Below are positions 54,020 to 64,000 of a stretch of 64,000 bases of DNA, one piece after another. Numbering within the stretch: the stretch's first letter is position 1; the number at the start of each line of letters is the position of its first letter. The position numbers and the translations under genes were made by a program. Source of the stretch: Reticulitermes speratus. Taxonomy: Eukaryota; Arthropoda; Insecta; Blattodea; Rhinotermitidae. The DNA lies in assembly GCA_021186555.1 (NCBI GenBank), contig JAJKFL010000011.1, positions 6,206,501-6,270,500 of the forward strand. The letters run 5' to 3'. The notes beneath the pieces were generated by a model that saw nothing but the letters and a program-made list of their open reading frames with translations, ran no database searches and was not told where the DNA came from.

Positions 54020-54630
54020 CAGCTTAAACACCGCCATGTCTAACCTCATCATTTTTCTTTCTTAAAGCTAAAAATGAGCTTGTAAATCTAACGGTCCATA
54101 ACTGGTGATAACAAGTTTATTTTTAAATCAAATATGGACTCAGCTTAATGCTAACATATTAAACGCGTGGATTAGCAATGCCAATGACTTCAACTCCGTC
54201 CAAACGCATTAACGCGGTTCATTTTGCTCTTCATGTTCCTTTTACATCCAGCCCTGCAAGCAGTCATGTAGCTGTATACAAATTTTGTTGCTCCTGACGC
54301 ATCATTCTACGTCTTGAAACTTACGTCAGGTCGCGGTTGTGATCACAAACACAGATCAGCTGAGCAGGTCAGCGTATCGCTCTGGGCGTACCGGGACTGG
54401 CCGTTGACGTAACGAGAGCTCGTTATGTTCGTTTCCATTAAATTGCTAAGGCGTATATGGCAGTCCGCGCGTTTCATTAGATCAAGTTACCTTATATCAC
54501 ACTGTACTGACGTCAGTCCAGCTTAATTTGCTCTCCAGTGCCTGCAAGACTTAACATCATGTCGTATAACTCGCATGACGTCTTTTGCTGTTGTAAACCT
54601 CTGCCTGAAGTACGTATAAATAATATTTAT
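54020..54630. other. Unassigned DNA
   Basis: No gene or repeat recognised. Confidence 0.4.
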
Positions 54631-54633
54631 AAA

Positions 54634-54860
54634 GGCCGATGCCGGTGGTCGTGCGGTGTAAGGCAAGGTCTACAGTCTCTTGATTGCTGGGATCGCTCTT
54701 GAGTTTTTGAATGCTGTGTAGGTAGCGGCCTCTGCGACGAGCTGATCACTCTTTCAGAGGTGTCTTACCGGGTGTGAATGTGTGTGATTGTGTGTGATCT
54801 AGAAACCTGAACACTGAGGTGACCGAGGCCCGAGTTGGGCTGTACACCACAAAAAGCTAT
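54634..54860 (+). mobile_element. SINE family B, B box deleted
   Basis: A head GGCCGATGCCGGTGGTCGTG leads into a shortened middle, then CTCTGCGACGAGCTGATCAC and the family B 3' end GGCCCGAGTTGGGCTGTACA. Part of the B-box region is missing. Confidence 0.85.
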
Positions 54861-55297
54861 TTAAAAATACAGTTTCTACATTGCAGACAACCCTATGTCT
54901 ATATTACAAAGAACAACCTGTTAGCGTTAGTTTTCGGGTTTTAGCAAACGTTCAGTTGAGATGTTTGTTCTTGTCTGACATTATGCTCTGTCACTGGGCG
55001 TTTGTTGACCAAAGTTTCGATACAGCATGGTGGCCCCATTTTCAAGGGTTGATATCAATTTTCTTCTTCGTTAGAAATCTGACTCTGACAGATGTGGCCA
55101 CCCCGCGGTCTTGAAGTATTGGACAACAAACACACGGCGATGGAATGCAATGTCCCAGACGAACGAAAACCTAACAATCCATTAATGTTACTTGGGGAAA
55201 TAATGTCCCTTAATTGTAAGAATGATACTAAGCATGTAAATACACTTGGTGGGCAAAATGCGGGGTTTTTAACTTCTAACTGCAAGTATATACAGTG

Positions 55298-55568
55298 GTG
55301 CCGATCCCAGTGGCCGCGCGGTCTAGGGCGTGGGTCTACGGCCGCTCGCTTACTGGAACTGTGGTTTCGAATCCCGCCTAGGGCGTGGATGTCTGTCTGT
55401 TGTGAGTGTTGTATGTTGTCAGGTAGAGGTCTCTGCGACGGGCTGGTCCCTCGTCCAGAGGAGTCCTACCGAGTGTGGTGTGTCTAAAGTGTGTGATCGT
55501 GAAGCGTCGAAAAATGAGGCGGCCTAGGCCCCCAAGGGGCTGTCGAGCCATAGAAAAAAAAATACTTC
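55298..55568 (+). mobile_element. SINE family A, full length
   Basis: GTGCCGATCCCAGTGGCCGC head, B box GGTTTCGAATCCCGCCTAGG, A-tail. Flanked by GTATATACAGTG (55286-55297) and GTATGTACAGTG (55569-55580). Confidence 0.94.
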
Positions 55569-55630
55569 GTATGTACAGTGAGCACTGGGCTTTGCGTAAT
55601 GACTGTTTGAAACAATAGAGTAGTTACGGG

Positions 55631-55933
55631 AGGTACGCGGTGGAGCAGTTGGTTGAGGCACTGCGCTACAAACCGGAACGTCGCGGGTTCGATTCCCGAT
55701 GGTGTCACTGGAATTTTTCATTTACATAATCGTTTCGGTCGCACTATGGCCCTGGGGTCGACTCAGCCTCTAACAGAAATGAGTACCAGGAATATTTCTT
55801 TGGGGGTAAAGGAGGTCGGTGCGTAGGGCTGACAACCTTACCACCTTTATGTGCCGATTGTCTAAAAACCTGGGAGCCTCGACCTCCTGGAGCCCTAAGG
55901 GCCTGCCAAGGCCTGTATGGGACCACTTTACCT
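55631..55933 (+). mobile_element. SINE family C, full length
   Basis: AGGTACGCGGTGGAGCAGTT head, B box GGGTTCGATTCCCGATGGTG, 3' end TGGGACCACTTTACCT. Flanked by the perfect 15 bp repeat TAGAGTAGTTACGGG (55616-55630 and 55934-55948). Confidence 0.95.
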
Positions 55934-55949
55934 TAGAGTAGTTACGGGT

Positions 55950-56680
55950 CCTAAGGTTGTCACTACTGTGTGGTTGAGAACTAATTTTTGGGGGGGGCGG
56001 GGAATATGACGCCGCGTCACTGCGTAATTATTTCCCGAAGTTTCGCAGGAAAATAGTGCCTTCATCTTCAGGTGTCTAGTTATCCGAGAATAATTTCCTC
56101 GGTCGGACCTCTGGACCCACTAAGACGAAGGAAGTAATTATGCTGTGGCACGGTGTCGTCTGCGAGTGCCAAAGAGTCCTCACTCAGAGTAGATATTTGC
56201 GTGTGATTTTATACACTTTTCCACATTGATACAGATCATGAATCTGCTAAACTAAATTTCGTATTGTGTAAAGCAGATGCATGTTGTGTGTATTTGAACT
56301 TCATACACGTCGGTGCATATAGTCATGTACAAGCATATGGCTAACTGAATGGTGCAGCTCAGTCTAGCAAAACTGACACTTATTAACAGGTGAAAGTAGT
56401 CACTTATTTTATGCCTGAAAACTGGAGGCTATTTCCCTTAATCATTAAAGTTTGGTCCCACCCTTGACCCTGTTAAATAAAGTCCCCCATCTTTAGACAT
56501 ACTTCTTATTTAACATCCAGTATGAAGTTATTATTCCACCTTACGTGAGCCACACTCAAGCAATGCTTTTCTATCGATTTATACTAAACTTTTCTATGAA
56601 TTTTACATTCTTCATTCGTGTTACGTATTTCCCCTTTTTATCTTTCATATATTCATATATCTGCACGTACACGTATTCAT
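55950..56680. other. Mostly unassigned DNA
   Basis: A hammerhead-like relic on the minus strand at 56028-56075 (CUGAAGAUGAAGG, CCUGCGAAACUUCGGG). Otherwise nothing recognised. Confidence 0.4.
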
Positions 56681-56682
56681 GG

Positions 56683-56770
56683 TGGCCGAGATAGCTCAGT
56701 CGGTATAGCGACTTGCTAAGGGCTGGAAGATCCGGGATTTGGAAACCTCTAGACCGGGCCTGGAGCCCCT
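56683..56770 (+). mobile_element. SINE family E head fragment
   Basis: GGCCGAGATAGCTCAGTCGG is a well-preserved tRNA-like A-box region, but the sequence departs from the family after the B box. It is not a genuine tRNA gene, as no acceptor stem can be closed. Confidence 0.65.
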
Positions 56771-56774
56771 AAGT

Positions 56775-57595
56775 TATGAACCTAGCTACATCCACACGCA
56801 GAACCATTTCGTGGGAGGAAATGACTGCGCGGACAGGTAAGACAGCAGACCGGAGAGTCAGTCGTCGTTATTGACTGCCACACTTTCACCGACCGAGTAG
56901 AACAGGTTGTTTCCGTGGTCAGCGGCCAGAAAACCGCTCGTACGCGTGGCCCCAGCCGGCATGTGCTGGCATCGCGCGCGCCCACAGGTTCTGCTCAGTT
57001 AATTACCAAGAGCAGTCTGCTGTCAAACTCGCACAGCTGTCGCCGCCGCGGTACATACATTGCGTTTTAGCGTGCACAAACATAACATTGCGGCAGCAAA
57101 TGGGGGGAAAGAAACCGGCGGATCAGTATCTATGATTTTTGTCTAAGTAGCGGAACGTTGCGGAAATAGAGTTGTGACAGACAGGTGATGTAGCTAGGCG
57201 TTTTCAAATGTTGCGACAGCAAGTGTGTAGCCCAGCCACTGACTGGCTAGGAGATGCATTCACGTGCCGTCGGTTCCTAAGACAAATTGCACGTAAATGT
57301 TTACGACGTTTCGGAATTTCGTGCTACTTGTCTGCTTGTTAAACAGATATGTCCTGCTATGTGTTAAACATTTGCGTATAGCTATGCCTAGCAAACAGCG
57401 ACAGCCAAGGGGTAGAACTTTCTACAACTCTACTGAGTATTTAAACCGGATGTTGTCTTCACTCCCACTATCTACTGGCGTGTCCAAACCAGTACGAAGT
57501 TCCTTTCCCTCCCATTTTTTGCCATCTCCCTTTTCTAGTACTCGGTAAGGCTTTAGATATAAGAAATTTGCACATCTCACTGCCGTGAATACGGA
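56775..57595. other. Unassigned DNA, GC-rich at its start
   Basis: 56800-57070 is clearly richer in G+C and CpG than the rest of the window (GCATCGCGCGCGCCCACAGG near 56969). No domain recognised in its frames. It could be unmethylated DNA, a 5' region of an unrecognised element, or a promoter. Confidence 0.35.
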
Positions 57596-57599
57596 GAAT

Positions 57600-57789
57600 G
57601 TACTCTCAGATTTGGTGCCGTGTAGTCTGGTAAGCCCCTTTGTTGGTATCTTCACCTTGCCGTGGTAGAGGGGCTTGTGAGTTCCAGTGACCCTGAGAGC
57701 TAAGCCGGCGGTAGCATTGCTATCAGTAGGGTCTCCCAAGCCGGACAGATCAAGAGGGTAGGAACCAGAGGAAGTGAGATGCCTAGGAG
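57600..57789 (+). mobile_element. LINE 5' part of an internally deleted copy (tentative)
   Basis: CTTCACCTTGCCGTGGTAGA and CTCCCAAGCCGGACAGATCA look like leader sequence of an RTE-type LINE and lie directly upstream of the RT C-terminal block in the same orientation. I infer a large internal deletion, but the link is not proven. Confidence 0.45.
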
Positions 57790-58276
57790 ATGGGAAACCG
57801 AATAAAAACTCCCCTGATGAAACTAGTAAAGTGCTACATTTGGAGCATAGCTTTGTATGGTGCTGAAACGTGGACACTTCGGAAAGTAGATCAGAAGTAT
57901 CTGGAAAGTTTTGAAATGTGGTCCTGGAGAAGAATGGAGAAGATCAGTTGGACTGATCGTGTGAGAAATGAAGAAATATTACACAGAGTCAAGGAGGAGA
58001 GGAATATCTTACATCCAATAATAAGAAGAAAGGCTAATTGGATTGGTCATATCTTGCGTAGAAACTGCCTTCTGAAACACGTGATTGAAGGAAAGTTAGA
58101 AGGAAGGATAGAAATGACGGGACGACGAGGGAGAAGGCGTAAGCAGCTACTGGATGACCTTAAGGAAAAGAGAAGATACTGGAAATTGAAAGAGGAAGCA
58201 CTAGATCTTACCCTGTGGAGAACTCGCTTTGGAAGAGGCTACGGACCTGTCGTAAGATAGACTGCAGAATGAATGA
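57790..58276 (+). pseudogene. LINE reverse transcriptase C-terminal fragment (156-codon frame)
   Basis: An open frame from 57790 to 58260: YIWSIALYGAETWTLRKVDQ, KYLESFEMWSWRRMEKISWT, DRVRNEEILHRVKEERNILH, NWIGHILRRNCLLKHVIEGK, TGRRGRRRKQLLDDLKEKRR and TRFGRGYGPVVR. The LYG-x-ETW block marks the end of the RT thumb, followed by the basic W-x-GH-x-LRR region typical of RTE-type LINEs. The catalytic YADD region and the endonuclease are missing, so this is not functional. 46103-46393 is a shorter copy. Confidence 0.9.
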
Positions 58277-58287
58277 AGTCTGGTAAG

Positions 58288-58520
58288 AGGGGCCGAGTTA
58301 CCTCAGTCGGAATACCGAATGAGCTATGAGATTGGACGGTTCAAGGTTTGAACTCCCTGTACAATGGGTACCGAGGCTGTTTCCCAGGTGTAAAGCGGCC
58401 AAGGAGTGGCGTTGACCAGCCACCCCCTAGCTCCTAGGTTAGGAATGAAAGTAGCTATACCTCTACTCCACTTCTATGCCTCCTATGGCATGTTGTGGGT
58501 GACCTTTACCTTGACCTTCA
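58288..58520 (+). mobile_element. SINE family E, B-box region deleted
   Basis: GCCGAGTTACCTCAGTCGGA head, a shortened middle, CCTGTACAATGGGTACCGAG, GTGGCGTTGACCAGCCACCC, 3' end GTGACCTTTACCTTGACC. Confidence 0.8.
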
Positions 58521-58524
58521 GTCT

Positions 58525-60270
58525 GGTATAAATTTAACAACATTAAGATTGAGGCAGTTTGTTGCTCTGAAATATCGCGAATTTTCTACCATACGACACT
58601 ACGTCACATACCAGAGTAGGCCCTACGTACTGTTATCCTTAGCTATATATATTCTAGATCTAGGTCGTGGGTAGTCCTGATAGACAAAAAATATTCTCCT
58701 GAGATAAGAATATAAGTGTGAAGGGGAGATTGTGTTGTTACGTGCGCATGCGCCTTCCGCGGAAATTCCCTCTGGATTTCAGTGGTCCTTGTTACTCGGC
58801 ATCTGTCTTTGAGTTTAGGGTAATTTGTGAAGGCCCTCCCCGACTTAACGCGGTAGTTACATTCTGGAAGGTCAGGAGCAATTCGTAATTCAGCATACAA
58901 ATGTTTAACCATGTTACATATGTACAAGGGACTGCAGTTGAAATCCAAACTCCAACACACTGGAACCTGACCGGTCGCAACATAACCCCCCTGCCGCCTG
59001 TGATATCGCCTGGCAGTACTCGGCCTGTTCTGTCACATTCTTCTCACTGTACTTTCATTCCCGCAAGGAAATATTCGGCGCCCTTTTCAAAGATGTTATT
59101 TTTTTTCGATTTGTTTTTGTACTTGTCAAAAAAATTCCTTGTCTGAAATAGCGAAACCTGAAATTACATAAGTCGTGGAGTGTCTGTACTTTTAATGAAA
59201 CTCTTTGAGTTTTGAAAGCAGGCCCTACAACAAATTTCTGAATTACATAACGCACAGAGTCTGATTAAGATCTGCAGTATTTTGTTTGAAATATTTTTAT
59301 ATATGACGAATATTTAAGAAAACTAACCTACGAATTTATATTGCAACCGTAAGTCCCGGAGGAGAAAGTTAAACAGATAATCTATCTATTTATCTAGTAA
59401 GACAATGTTAATTATATTACACGGGTCTATCCTAAACTGTATAGTTACTGAGCTGTTAAACAAATGACCCGCTTTCATTAACTCCAGGATTAATTACTTT
59501 TTCAAAAAAGCCCGCCATGAGAAAAAGTCGTAAGCCAGTCTTTAAGATTCGTTTATTATTATTATTATTATTATTATTATTTTTATTACTATTATATTTA
59601 CTTCCATATCAACCACATGACACTTTTTCTTAAAATTATCCTTTGAAAATTTTGTGAGCTTCTCTTATTTCCACGTGTCTGATAAGTCTCCCTCTAGTCT
59701 CATTCTCCTAGATTTAATCGCGGTAACGTTATAATGATGAAGTTCTCCCTCTTGTACAGTCTCCACTATGTCGTTTCCTATTTTGAGTAAAATTAATTCT
59801 TCAACGCTATAATCGCATTCACAAACATAAGAAATGGCATAGATAAAATGAAGTCATTAGCAATATAGTGGATATGCACCGGCAAAAACTCGGTGCTGCC
59901 AGGCACATCCAAAGAAATGTATTTGAAACTCAACTAATAAACTATTACTAAACTACTTACTAATAAACTATAAGCGCCTATTAGACTCGTCCTGTCCGTC
60001 CGTCCGCATGCAGCAGCGCGGCTCCCAAGGGACGGATTTTCGTGAAATTTTATGGTGGGGATTTTTACGAAAATCTGTAGAGAAACTCCAAATTTGGTTA
60101 AAATCTAACAAAACTATTAGTCATTTTACATGAAGATCTAAGTACTTTTGTACTGTTGACAGCAGCACAAAGTACTTTGTAGCTCGACAACACTGCAAAT
60201 GGAATCACTTTTGCCTTTCCATAGCAATACGCAGGGTTTCGTATTGTTGTGTATAGGTAACTAACTAACT
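58525..60270. other. Mostly unassigned DNA with an (ATT)n microsatellite
   Basis: (ATT)n at 59552-59582. Short frames only. Near 60000 the words GTCCGTCCGTCC form a tiny repeat. No element recognised. Confidence 0.4.
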
Positions 60271-60274
60271 AAAT

Positions 60275-60855
60275 AAACTCCACGGAGAAGAGTCCTACTG
60301 AGAAGCTAACAGGTCCTCAACTAGTCAAGAAATTCCCCACATTCTATGGAAGCCGAAGATTTATCACTGCAGTCACTAGAGTCACCTGTCCCTATCCTGA
60401 ACCAGAACAATCCAGTCCATGCCCCCCATTCCACTTCTTGAAGATCCGTTTTAATATTATGTTCCCATCTACGCCTAGGTCTTCCAAGTGGTCTCTTTCC
60501 ATCAGGTCTCCTTACCAAAACCCTGTATGCACCTCTCCCCTCCCCCATACGTGCTACATGCCCGCCCACCTCGTTCTTCTCGATTTGATCACCCGAATAA
60601 TATTTGGTGAGGAATACAGAGCATAAAGCTCCTCGTTATGTAGTCTTCTCCACCCCCTGTTATCTCGTCCCTCTTATGCCCAAATATCCTCCTCAGCACC
60701 CTATTCTCGAACACCCTCAGTCTATGTTTCTCCCCCGATATGAGAGACCAAGTTTCCAACCCATAAAAAACAACAGACAGAATTATAGTTCTGTATATCT
60801 TAATCTTCATATTTTTGCATAGCAAACTGGAAGACAAAATATTCTGCACCAAATA
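60275..60855 (-). pseudogene. LINE 3' fragment (non-LTR reverse transcriptase C-terminal region)
   Basis: The minus strand, 5' to 3': [60 protein letters not shown], then after frame changes [40 protein letters not shown] and [11 protein letters not shown]. Same family as 12118, 18915, 20311 and 32462. At least two frame changes; 5'-truncated and inactive. Confidence 0.92.
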
Positions 60856-60869
60856 ATAGCAAACATTCC

Positions 60870-61255
60870 CTGACTTTAATCTGCTCTTAATTTCTTCATG
60901 AATGGAATTTTGATGTGGTAGAGCATGTTATTGTTATGTTATTATTATGTTACTGTTATATGTAGGTCAACAGTAATAGAAAGGGAAAGATTTATTGCAT
61001 TTCCACAGCAATAATGTTTAAGGGAACGCTCCACAATGTTACGTTATACGTACATGACTTATCTTGTTCTTCTGTCGTTCTGAATCTGTGGGAAATTTGA
61101 GATTCTCAAGGCGATAACTGTCGAATAAAGAGCCCTCTATTCTGGGCTGTGATTGCTTATAGTGGGGTAAAATTTTATCAACCTGTCTGAGGAAATATTT
61201 ACTCCATTTTATTATAATGTTGTACAGTCCATGCAATATGATATGTTTCTGATTA
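60870..61255. other. Unassigned AT-rich DNA
   Basis: Nothing recognised. Confidence 0.4.
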
Positions 61256-61259
61256 AGAA

Positions 61260-61690
61260 ACCAACAATATGTACATCCAAAGTATATATAACATTACAGT
61301 TCCCATTCCTACACGTTTCGGCATCTACCATTGTGTTGCATTATACACCCTATGTACAGGACTTGGATATGAACATTCTCAATATGCCTATTATTACAGT
61401 CATATAGTAACTTAAGGTTGAGAAAATTATGCATTAAATATTAACGGGGCGCAACTAAGCACAAGGATATTTTTAAGAATATTAATCACATATGTAATAG
61501 GCTGTTGTATTTTATATCATAATAAGCAGTGAGGACTATGGCATTTTTATTCCTATACATGTAACTGGCTTTCTTAAGTTTTGAATGTTCGTGTTGCTCC
61601 CCGAGAATGGCAGTCGACCGCAGAAACGTGTAGGAGAGGGGACTGTAGAGTCGAACTCTTGTTTTAGCGTCGTGAATGGGACTGAGTATT
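61260..61690. mobile_element. Group 1-like snapback element, decayed
   Basis: TTACAGTTCCCATTCCTACA followed by CGTTTCGGC at 61296-61324 is mirrored at 61610-61650 (GCAGAAACGTGTAGGAGAGG then GGACTGTAGAG). The left arm also holds ACCAACAATATGTAC, resembling the arm ends of other copies. The hammerhead cores are degraded. Confidence 0.6.
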
Positions 61691-61849
61691 TTGTGTCGTT
61701 ATAAACGAGTGTTGTTATAACCGAGGAGTGTAATGTTATTGTGGATAGTGAGGAATTAATTGCTACCACAGAATATCTGACGCTACGGAAGAGGTGTCAT
61801 ATAAACCGATGTCGTTATAACCGGGTTATACTTTATTATGTTATATACT

Positions 61850-62435
61850 TTCTATGTGCATATTACTGCCTCCATGTTCTTCTAGTTCGAAGATAGAAGA
61901 GGTATATGCCTATAAAACGTTGGTAAATTTGTATCATGATACACGGCGTCACATCTCGGATGGCAATAAAAGAATAACTTCAGTAGATACGAAGTCCTGA
62001 CATGCACCCACTCGTCTTCCCCAATCAATCTCGGAGTGTGTTCACATGGCCATACAGCTGTTCGTACTTAAACCTCGCAACGAAACTCCCCCTGTCCCCC
62101 CCCCCCCCCGCCCCATTTGGACTGGCGGGGGTGCACCATGACCGTTGTGGCAGCCGGACATGGCGACAGCAGGTGAATCTGAACGCGGAGAGCAGGTGGT
62201 GCCATTGTGTCCCAGGCACTCTACGGCAAACATGAGCTTTGGCGCTTGGTCAATATAACTTGCTTCCTTACTCTACAAACTGTCCCTGCTGTGCTGAACA
62301 GAGTCCGTTCCGTTCCAACTGCTTCTCTGTGGCATAAAGTGTACCCTGCTTTTTTTTTTGTCGTGCAGGGAGCCTCTGAGAATTTCACCTGTTTCCTCTG
62401 AGCTTTATGGAATGATTTATAGGTGCTGAGATCTG
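61850..62435. other. Unassigned DNA with a poly-C tract
   Basis: Poly-C at 62096-62109. The short frames on both strands across it have no recognised domain. Confidence 0.4.
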
Positions 62436-62439
62436 TGTG

Positions 62440-62556
62440 GAACGTCCCAGTATCAGCTAATACACCACAAATCCCACATGCACTGCACTGGAATTACACC
62501 CGGTCCTCCGCGGTCAGAACTTAGATAGCAACCGCCTGAGTTATGGCAAGGCCTGC
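62440..62556 (-). mobile_element. SINE family D head fragment, diverged
   Basis: ACACCACAAATCCCACATGC and CGGTCCTCCGCGGTCAGAAC match the family D head and early body on the minus strand. Confidence 0.65.
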
Positions 62557-62559
62557 AGT

Positions 62560-63305
62560 GAACTTAACTGTTGATTAAGATTATTTTTCGGACTTTGTCA
62601 ATAGTCCCATTTTTTTAAAGCCATTCCCTTTTAATGATTGTTTTTAATTCGGTGGTCAGGTGAATAAGGAACTGATTTGTTAATTCTTGTTCCTCTGCTA
62701 ACATGAATAAAGCCACTTTAAAAAATTTAGTGTGGTTTTTTAAAACTAGGTCGATAGACATAATTCAAAAAGTCGAGTGTGACGATATCGTAAAAAATTA
62801 AATTTTTTAAACATTATTCTTGCTTTTGGTGGAGAGCGGGAGTAGAATAGGCTGTAGTATGACTAGTCTACACGCTGGACAACCCAGGAACCCTTCAAGA
62901 CGTTTTTTTTATTGTACTCCGAAGCTTCCGAAAAAACTTTGGAGCCCACACAAACCCCTACTCAATATTTACCTCGTTCTGTCGCCCAGGTATTAAAGCG
63001 ACCGGAACATAAAGCTGAGTACTTACCTACATGTAGTGCCCGGATTAAGAGTGAGTGGATTGATGCCTCCATGCCTTCGTGGCGTGCACAGGGAAAAAAT
63101 TTTGCTTTTGTTTACTTCTTTTTGGTAGTGTTTATACAATGCTCTCTGCGATTGTATTCAAATAACTCCCAATAACGTCTGTATAGAAGGACGGCATGGC
63201 GTTAGTAATGTTCATATTTGCTTCGTTAGCACTTCAATATATATACACACAATCACTGCCAAAATGCAGTCCCTCTCTGGGTGCGTAGTGTCTTACTCGA
63301 TTGCC
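62560..63305. other. Unassigned DNA
   Basis: ATGCCTCCATGCCTTCGTGG near 63064 resembles the 3' end of SINE family E but is too short to define. Otherwise nothing recognised. Confidence 0.4.
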
Positions 63306-63310
63306 AAGGG

Positions 63311-63598
63311 GCGCGCGGTGGCGCAGTTGGTTGAGGCACTACGCTACAAACCGGAACGTAGCGGGTTCGATTCCCGATGGTGTCATTGGAATTAATTCCT
63401 TGACATAATCGTTTCGGTCGCACTCTAACAGAAATGAGTACCACGAATATTTCCTGGGGGGTAAAGGCGGCCGGTGCGTAGGGCTGACAACCTTACCACC
63501 TTCATGTACCGATTGTCTACAAATCTGGGAGCCTCAACCTCCTGGACCCCTCAGGGCCTGTCTAGGCCTGTAATGGGGTTGCTTTACCTTTACCTTAC
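63311..63598 (+). mobile_element. SINE family C, internally deleted
   Basis: GCGCGCGGTGGCGCAGTTGG head, B box GGGTTCGATTCCCGATGGTG. The segment containing ATGGCCCTGGGGTCGACTCA is missing between 63424 and 63425. 3' end GGGGTTGCTTTACCTTTACC. Confidence 0.9.
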
Positions 63599-63732
63599 CG
63601 CAGTTTGTAGTAGGCTGCACTGCTGTCAATTACGAACAAAAGGAACAACTTGGACAGTTTTTAAATCTTGTCTTTAAGATATGATTAAAACATTTCTCAC
63701 ACAGTAAAATGATATATTTTATTTTATTTTAT

Positions 63733-63906
63733 TTTATTTTTTTCCAATGGCTCGACAGCCCCTTGGGGGCCTAGGCCGCCTCATTTTTTTTGAGGCTTCA
63801 CGATCACACTTTTTAGACACACCACACTCGGTAGGACTCCTCTGGACGAGGGACCAGCCTGTCGCAGAGACCTCTACATGACAACACACAACACTCACAA
63901 GAGACA
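63733..63906 (-). mobile_element. SINE family A, head missing
   Basis: On the minus strand it spans from CTGTCTCTTGTGAGTGTTGT to CCCCTTGGGGCTGTCGAGCC plus a T/A-rich tail (ATTTT)n at 63715-63740. The tRNA-like head is absent. Confidence 0.9.
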
Positions 63907-64000
63907 GAAAAATAATTTATACAAATTAGAATTAATATTGTGGTGATGACAGTTCGAAAATATAGTTATATGCAGACTTGAATTTAGCGTGTTTTTAACA

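Noticed and set aside
56690-56770. Possible tRNA gene (GATAGCTCAGTCGGT)
   Set aside because: It matches the head of SINE family E, no acceptor stem closes and the B box is poor. None of the other tRNA-like B boxes in the window is a free tRNA gene either.
61660-61835. pogo-like words (GTTATAACCGGGTTATACT)
   Set aside because: No inverted partner or TA-bounded element could be established.
1-64000. LTR retroelements, endogenous viruses or Polintons
   Set aside because: I saw no paired long direct repeats, and no protease, integrase, capsid or envelope motifs. The reverse-transcriptase pieces are all of non-LTR type.
1-64000. CRISPR array
   Set aside because: The regular repeats are head-to-tail satellites without unique spacers, and the genome is clearly eukaryotic.

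Overview
This window looks like repeat-dense intergenic DNA from a large insect genome. The best guess is a cockroach or termite (Blattodea), possibly Periplaneta. That guess rests on the kinds of SINE and LINE seen and is from memory, not from a search. I found no host protein-coding gene, rRNA, genuine tRNA gene, CRISPR array or complete autonomous transposon. Nearly every open frame is short and is explained by transposon remnants, tandem repeats or chance.

The most striking content is a set of short palindromic (snapback) elements. Many carry a small hammerhead-ribozyme-like motif: a CUGA(A/U)GA box, a 3-6 bp hairpin, GAAA, a 2-3 bp stem III, and a predicted cleavage triplet usually ending in GUA or GUU. 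Ten to eleven motifs keep both conserved boxes. They occur on both strands, often as divergent pairs in the two arms of one palindrome (about 14.1-14.9, 21.0-21.5, 32.9-33.2 and 50.7-51.7 kb). Several of these elements sit between 9-13 bp direct target-site duplications and end in a shared tail containing TGCACGGTGA (19.3, 21.4, 25.1, 33.2, 49.7, 50.6 and 50.7 kb). A second group (1.6, 3.2, 28.9 and 41.6 kb) has the same architecture, its own arms and tail, a related motif and 9-11 bp duplications. Minimal hammerheads of this kind are known from Penelope-like retroelements. No reverse transcriptase or GIY-YIG frame is visible here, so these would be non-autonomous.

The other repeats fall into four classes. 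(1) Six tRNA-derived SINE families, labelled A-F here, many with clear target duplications. (2) 3' fragments of at least four LINE families. (3) DNA transposons: a decayed mariner transposase at 7.56-8.73 kb, four Tc1/mariner-type elements with TA duplications, two hAT-type MITEs and three copies of a piggyBac-type MITE. (4) Tandem arrays: 30 bp x10 at 19.7 kb, 49 bp x12 at 29.2 kb followed by a nested 19 bp array, 43 bp x~14 at 31.6 kb, and a 58 bp satellite of about 65 units at 34.7-38.4 kb.

Layout: 0-8.7 kb holds MITEs, SINEs and the mariner relic. 10.7-17.8 kb is a dense nest of insertions in which relative ages can be read. 18-28 kb holds MITEs, a LINE and snapback elements. 29-38.4 kb is mostly tandem repeats. 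38.4-49 kb is sparse and largely unassigned. 49-64 kb is again nested SINEs, LINEs, MITEs and snapback elements.
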